Below are positions 60,056-64,000 of a DNA stretch of 64,000 nt, in pieces. Numbering within the stretch: position 1 is the first letter of the stretch; each line of letters opens with the position of its first letter. A program made the position numbers and the translations under genes. Source of the stretch: WTXA01 sp964415195 (GTDB lineage: Bacteria > Bacillota > TC1); assembly GCA_964415195.1 (NCBI GenBank), contig CAYPYD010000005.1, positions 62,001-126,000 on the forward strand, read 5' to 3'. Below the pieces are notes generated by a model that did no database searches, was not told the DNA's origin, and saw only the letters and a program-made list of their open reading frames with translations.

Positions 60056-60807
60056 CTAATATCTACTCCTTTATCAATTAAGTATTTCTTTGCTTCCTTA
60101 ATAGAATAAGTCCCATAATGAAATATTGAAGCCGCTAATGCAGCCTGAGCCTTACCCTCAACCAAACCATCATAAAGATGTTCCAAATTACCAACCCCTC
60201 CAGAAGCTATAACTGGAATAGAAACAGCCTCACTAACAAGCCTGGTTAACTCTAAATCATATCCATCTTTAGTTCCATCTCTATCCATACTAGTAAGCAA
60301 TATCTCTCCAGCACCGTATGACTCAGCCTCCTTAGCCCAAGAAACAACCTCCAAACCTGTATTTATCCTACCGCCATTTATATAGGCTTCATAAATACCC
60401 TTGTCATTCTTCTTAGCATCAATAGCCACCACAATACATTGAGACCCGAATATCTTAGCCCCCTGGGTTATAAGGTCCTTATTCAAAATAGCTGGAGAAT
60501 TTATCGAAACCTTATCAGCCCCGGCTCTCAAGATATTTCTCATATCCTCAATAGTCTTGATTCCCCCACCAACAGTAAAAGGAATGAAAACCTGCTTAGC
60601 AGTCTGCCTCACAACCTCGATCATAGTATCACGCTTCTCATGAGACGCAGTAATATCCAGGAACACCAATTCATCAGCACCCTCCTGATCATAAAACTTC
60701 GCCATCTCAACCGGGTCACCTGCATCAGTAATATCAACAAAATTAATACCCTTTACAACACGACCCTCCCTAACATCCAAGCAAGGGATAATCCTCTTTT
60801 TTAACAT
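60049..60807 (-). CDS. hisF: Imidazole glycerol phosphate synthase cyclase subunit HisF
   Basis: 252 residues, a TIM barrel. KRIIPCLDVREGRVVKG holds the first catalytic Asp; VVAIDAKK the second; IASGGVGNLEHL and GKAQAALAASIFHYG form the phosphate sites. With HisH it produces imidazole glycerol phosphate and AICAR. It lies 8 bp after hisA. Confidence 0.97.
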   Translation of the reverse strand: MLKKRIIPCLDVREGRVVKGINFVDITDAGDPVEMAKFYDQEGADELVFLDITASHEKRDTMIEVVRQTAKQVFIPFTVGGGIKTIEDMRNILRAGADKVSINSPAILNKDLITQGAKIFGSQCIVVAIDAKKNDKGIYEAYINGGRINTGLEVVSWAKEAESYGAGEILLTSMDRDGTKDGYDLELTRLVSEAVSIPVIASGGVGNLEHLYDGLVEGKAQAALAASIFHYGTYSIKEAKKYLIDKGVDIRW

Positions 60808-60815
60808 ACTTCCCT

Positions 60816-61538
60816 CTACTTTCTTGTAAGCTTCAATGCCTCAACCAAATCAATCTTATCCTCATATAGTGCTTTACCAAGAATAACCTCGTCCACACCA
60901 TACTGTTCCAGCTTCATGACAGCCTTAATATCCTTCATGGAGGACATTCCCCCTGAAGCAGTAATTTTAAGACCTGACTCCCTGGCCAAAGTTTCCGTTT
61001 CAGCCAGATTAGGACCTGTCAAAGTACCGTCCCTATTTATATCAGTATAGATAATCCTCTCAATACCAAGCTCCTTCATATCATAAGCAAGTGTAAGAGC
61101 ATCTATCTTTGTATCGTTCAACCAACCCTTGGTTTTAACAATACCATCCTGGGCATCAATACCAACAACGATTCTATTACCATAGACTGCTGCAGCACAA
61201 GCAACCAAAGCCATATTCTCTACAGCTGCAGTTCCAAGTATTACTCTCTCAACCCCAAGATCTAGATACATCTTGATAGTATCCATTGTTCTGATACCTC
61301 CACCTAGTTCTAGTGGTATATCCAGAGTATCAACAAGTTTCTTTATGACTTCAAGATTCTTAGGATTACCAGCTTCAGCACCGTCTAAATCCACCAAATG
61401 AATCATCTCAGCACCCAAATCCTGCCATTTTTTACCAATTTCTACAGGATCGCCATATACAGTAACCTTATTATAGTCGCCCTTGTATAACCTTATACAC
61501 TGACCATCAAGCATATCTATTGCAGGTACTAAGACCAT
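60816..61538 (-). CDS. hisA: Phosphoribosylformimino-AICAR ribotide isomerase HisA
   Basis: 240 residues, a TIM barrel paralogous to HisF. VPAIDMLDGQCIRLYKGDY with the catalytic Asp, IPLELGGGIRTMDTI, VVGIDAQDG, YTDINRDGTLTGPN with the second Asp, and ITASGGMSSMKDI. It overlaps hisH by 10 bp. Fourth visible gene of the operon. Confidence 0.97.
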   Translation of the reverse strand: MVLVPAIDMLDGQCIRLYKGDYNKVTVYGDPVEIGKKWQDLGAEMIHLVDLDGAEAGNPKNLEVIKKLVDTLDIPLELGGGIRTMDTIKMYLDLGVERVILGTAAVENMALVACAAAVYGNRIVVGIDAQDGIVKTKGWLNDTKIDALTLAYDMKELGIERIIYTDINRDGTLTGPNLAETETLARESGLKITASGGMSSMKDIKAVMKLEQYGVDEVILGKALYEDKIDLVEALKLTRK

Positions 61539-62143
61539 TTTGACACCAACCTTCCAAAGTTCTGAATAAGCACCATACCTTTATGAGAACTCTTCTCAGG
61601 ATGGAACTGAACACCAAATACATTATTATGACTAACTACAGCCACAATCTCCTGACCATAGTCGCAGACTGCACTGATAACCGACGTATCCACAGGATGA
61701 GCCTGAAAACTATGCACAAAATAGAAATTGTCACCTTCTTCGATACCATCTAATAGAGGTGACGGACTCACAATTCTCAAATCATTCCAGCCAATATGAG
61801 GAATTTTTAAGTTAGTGGTCAAACGTTCAACCCTTCCTTCAAGTATACCAAGTCCCTCTGATTCTCCATCCTCTTCACCAACTTCAAACAGAAGGTGCAA
61901 GCCAAGACAAATACCAAGCAAGGGTTTACCTAAGACGACAGCTTCCTTGATAATCGGAATCAGACCTCTTCTTTCCAGGTCTTGCATGCCATCCTTGAAA
62001 GCACCTACACCTGGCAAAATAAGGCCGTCGCACTTCCTTAGTAATTCATGATCATCAGTTGTTATATTTTCAAAGCCGCCCTTTTCAAGAGCCGTTTCAA
62101 CACTACTTATATTACCTCTGCCATAATCTATTATCCCAATCAT
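61529..62143 (-). CDS. hisH: Imidazole glycerol phosphate synthase glutaminase subunit HisH
   Basis: 204 residues, class I glutaminase. IIDYGRGNISSVETAL, LILPGVGAFKDGM, nucleophile LLGICLGLHLLFEVGEEDG (Cys), and VFGVQFHPEKSSHKG (His and Glu). It channels ammonia from glutamine to HisF. GGGGAG ribosome binding site; it overlaps hisB by one base and hisA by 10. Confidence 0.97.
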   Translation of the reverse strand: MIGIIDYGRGNISSVETALEKGGFENITTDDHELLRKCDGLILPGVGAFKDGMQDLERRGLIPIIKEAVVLGKPLLGICLGLHLLFEVGEEDGESEGLGILEGRVERLTTNLKIPHIGWNDLRIVSPSPLLDGIEEGDNFYFVHSFQAHPVDTSVISAVCDYGQEIVAVVSHNNVFGVQFHPEKSSHKGMVLIQNFGRLVSKWS

Positions 62144-62727
62144 TATATGCTCCCCTTAGTAGAAGGTATCCCATTTCTCTCATCAACCTTAACAGCCATT
62201 TTCACAGCTCTGGCTAATGCTTTGAACACACCCTCTATAATGTGGTGTGTATTCTTCCCAGATAGTTGTCTGACATGTAGATTCATACCGGCAGACATAA
62301 TAAAGGCTCTCAAGAATTCCTCAACAAGTTCTGTCTCAAAGTTGCCTATAGTCTCATATGGCAATTCAACATCAAATACCAGGAACGGTCTTCCACCCAG
62401 ATCAAGGGCCAACATGATTAGAACCTCATCCATAGGCAATATTATACTGCCATATCTTTCTATACCTTTCTTATCACCAAGTGCATCTTTTAAAGCTTCA
62501 CCGAGAACAATACCCAAATCCTCCACTGTGTGGTGTGCATCTACCTGTAGATCACCCACAACATCAAGTTTCAAGGACATGTTACTGTGCTTTATGAACA
62601 AATCAAGCATATGGTCAAAGAAACCAATACCTGTACTTCCCTTACAAACACCGTCACCATCCACAGTCAACTCTACTTTAATCTTGGTTTCCTTAGTGTT
62701 TCTTTCAATCTCAACTTTTCTATTCAT
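62143..62727 (-). CDS. hisB: Imidazoleglycerol-phosphate dehydratase
   Basis: 194 residues, the monofunctional bacterial IGPD. Metal motifs GFFDHMLDLFIKHS, DVVGDLQVDAHHTVEDLGI and LSGKNTHHIIEGVFKALA, with FLRAFIMSAGMNLHV between them. It dehydrates imidazole glycerol phosphate. No fused histidinol phosphatase is present. It overlaps hisD by 8 bp. Confidence 0.97.
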   Translation of the reverse strand: MNRKVEIERNTKETKIKVELTVDGDGVCKGSTGIGFFDHMLDLFIKHSNMSLKLDVVGDLQVDAHHTVEDLGIVLGEALKDALGDKKGIERYGSIILPMDEVLIMLALDLGGRPFLVFDVELPYETIGNFETELVEEFLRAFIMSAGMNLHVRQLSGKNTHHIIEGVFKALARAVKMAVKVDERNGIPSTKGSI

Positions 62728-64000
62728 CTTCCAACCTCACTGTAATTGAATTCTTATGAGCGGTAAAACCTTCAACAGAAGCCAATTTTTCAATATATTT
62801 ACCTTTTTTCAATATCGCTTCCCTAGTATAGGAAATGACACTGGTTTTCTTTAAATATGTGTGTGTATTCAAGGGTGAGTAGAACCTGCTTGTACCATTT
62901 GTAGGCAATACGTGATTAGGACCTGCAAAATAGTCTCCTATTGGTTCCGGAGTATAGTAGCCTAAGAATACAGCCCCAGCATTTTCAATGCTCTCAAGCC
63001 AGTTGAAGGGATCTTCAATAGCAAGTTCCAGGTGCTCAGGTCCATAGGCATTGGCAAATTCAATTCCATCCTCTATATTATCAGCAATTATTATGGCTCC
63101 ATTATTCTCTATTGATGTTCTAGCTATATCCTCCCTAGTCAACATCTTTAGTTGTCTCTCTACCTCAGCCTCTATTAGATCAGCCTGCTTTTCTGAGAAA
63201 GTTACCAATATAGATGATGCCAGTTTATCATGTTCACCTTGTGACAATAGATCTGCTGCAATATAGGCAGGTTTAGCCTTGCCATCAGCAACAACTAAAA
63301 TTTCACTAGGACCTGCAAGCATATCAATATCAACAGTTCCATAAACTATCTTCTTGGCAATAGTCACATAGATGTTACCTGGACCTACAATTTTATCAAC
63401 TTTCTTCAAATCACCTGCGCCATAAGCCAATGCACCAATTCCTTGTGCTCCCCCAACTTTGTAGATATTTGTAACACCAGATAATTTAGCAGCAGCCAGT
63501 GTGTATGGGTTCATTCTCCCCTTAATATCAGGTGGTGAAATCATAATAATATCCTTAACACCTGCCACCTTTGCTGGTACAGCTGTCATTACTACTGATG
63601 ATGGATAAGCTGCAGTACCACCCGGCACATAAAGACCGACTCTAGCTATAGGTCTGATCAACTGTCCAAGTATTACTCCATCTTCACTTTCTTCCAAAGT
63701 AGTTTCAAGCATTTGCTTCTTATGAAATTTCTCTACATTTTCTATAGCTAAAGTGATAGCTTCAATAAAATCTGCATCAACATAGGACATAGCTTCTTCA
63801 ATTTCAGCTTCTGATACTTTAAATTGTTCCTCCGTCAGGTCTATGCCATCAAACTTTTCAGTATATTTTCTTACTGCTTCATACCCGTTTTTCCTAATAT
63901 CATCCAGAATATTCTGAACAATTTCAAACTGCTCCTTGTTACCTAGAGTCTTATTATCTTTTAACAAAGCATCAATAGCTGTCTTGTCCTTGTAGAAAAT
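62720..64000 (-). CDS. hisD: Histidinol dehydrogenase (partial, runs off the right edge)
   Basis: About 427 residues are visible; the reading frame is open to base 64000, so the true start lies outside. A TTG at 63967 is not the start because the in-frame codons upstream continue to encode family-like residues (IFYKDKTAIDA). Seen: RVGLYVPGGTAAYPSSVVM, PAKVAGV, KVGGAQGIGALAYG, VGPGNIYVTIAKK, MLAGPSEILV, zinc region DLLSQGEHD, and NHVLPTNGTSRFYSPL. It oxidises histidinol to histidine with NAD in two steps. Confidence 0.96.
   Translation of the reverse strand: MFYKDKTAIDALLKDNKTLGNKEQFEIVQNILDDIRKNGYEAVRKYTEKFDGIDLTEEQFKVSEAEIEEAMSYVDADFIEAITLAIENVEKFHKKQMLETTLEESEDGVILGQLIRPIARVGLYVPGGTAAYPSSVVMTAVPAKVAGVKDIIMISPPDIKGRMNPYTLAAAKLSGVTNIYKVGGAQGIGALAYGAGDLKKVDKIVGPGNIYVTIAKKIVYGTVDIDMLAGPSEILVVADGKAKPAYIAADLLSQGEHDKLASSILVTFSEKQADLIEAEVERQLKMLTREDIARTSIENNGAIIIADNIEDGIEFANAYGPEHLELAIEDPFNWLESIENAGAVFLGYYTPEPIGDYFAGPNHVLPTNGTSRFYSPLNTHTYLKKTSVISYTREAILKKGKYIEKLASVEGFTAHKNSITVRLEDE

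Overview
The window is AT-rich and coding-dense, and nearly every gene lies on the minus strand. It looks like a chromosomal segment of a low-GC Gram-positive bacterium of the Bacillota, most likely a Clostridia or Tissierellia-type anaerobe. The evidence is a PyrR-attenuated pyr leader, a T-box ahead of pheST, a CIRCE-controlled hrcA-grpE-dnaK-dnaJ operon, RNase J, a two-subunit glycyl-tRNA synthetase, CsoR/CopA copper control, and strong AGGAGG-type ribosome binding sites with frequent TTG and GTG starts. The species is not identifiable from the window. One assembly gap of exactly 100 N (27480-27579) lies inside a tandem-repeat gene.

Layout from left to right. 1-550: start of a pyr operon (partial pyrR) with promoter and attenuator, back to back with the only plus-strand gene, a TM2 protein. 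827-5584: yicC-gmk-rpoZ-(diverged coaBC)-metK-(PurM-like) operon. 5685-15262: a complete Tad/Flp pilus locus (tadV, TadE, TadG-like, cpaB, tadZ, tadA, tadB, tadC) ending in a membrane-anchored ricin-lectin gene and a DUF192 gene. Two tandem flp pilin genes, each with its own terminator, lie upstream; their promoters closely resemble that of the tad operon. 15421-21850: T-box-pheS-pheT-zapA-lapA-recD2. 21871-25430: a CpXC protein and the csoR-copA copper operon with a visible CsoR operator. 25545-31233: two large secreted proteins sharing a double ricin-type beta-trefoil module, one fused to Ig-like and helical repeats and the other to NHL repeats. 31448-32708: a rhodanese, a 28-residue membrane peptide and a membrane protein.

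32813-45860 is a long, tightly packed gene string: phoH-ybeY-cdd-era-recO-(lipase/ADP-ribosylglycohydrolase-like fusion)-glyQ-glyS-rnj-metallophosphoesterase-lpd-mtnA. 45890-52963 holds purB-associated and tRNA/translation genes (prmA, mtaB, HIT, gltX, glnS, rpsU, thiN). 52976-59071 holds purB and the HrcA/CIRCE heat-shock operon. 59123-64000 ends with a small membrane protein and the histidine operon hisD-B-H-A-F-IE; hisD runs off the right edge.

The most unusual items are four. (1) A 610-residue protein between recO and glyQ joins a lipase-like alpha/beta-hydrolase with an intact-looking Ser-Asp-His set to an ADP-ribosylglycohydrolase-like domain that has lost its metal ligands. (2) A CoaBC homologue lacks the catalytic motifs of the decarboxylase half. 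(3) A lectin/Tad-pilus connection is suggested by a ricin-domain membrane protein inside the tad operon, two nearby secreted double-trefoil lectins, and similar promoters for tadV, flp1, flp2 and one lectin gene. (4) A roughly 160-nt leader with mutually exclusive hairpins precedes the larger lectin gene.
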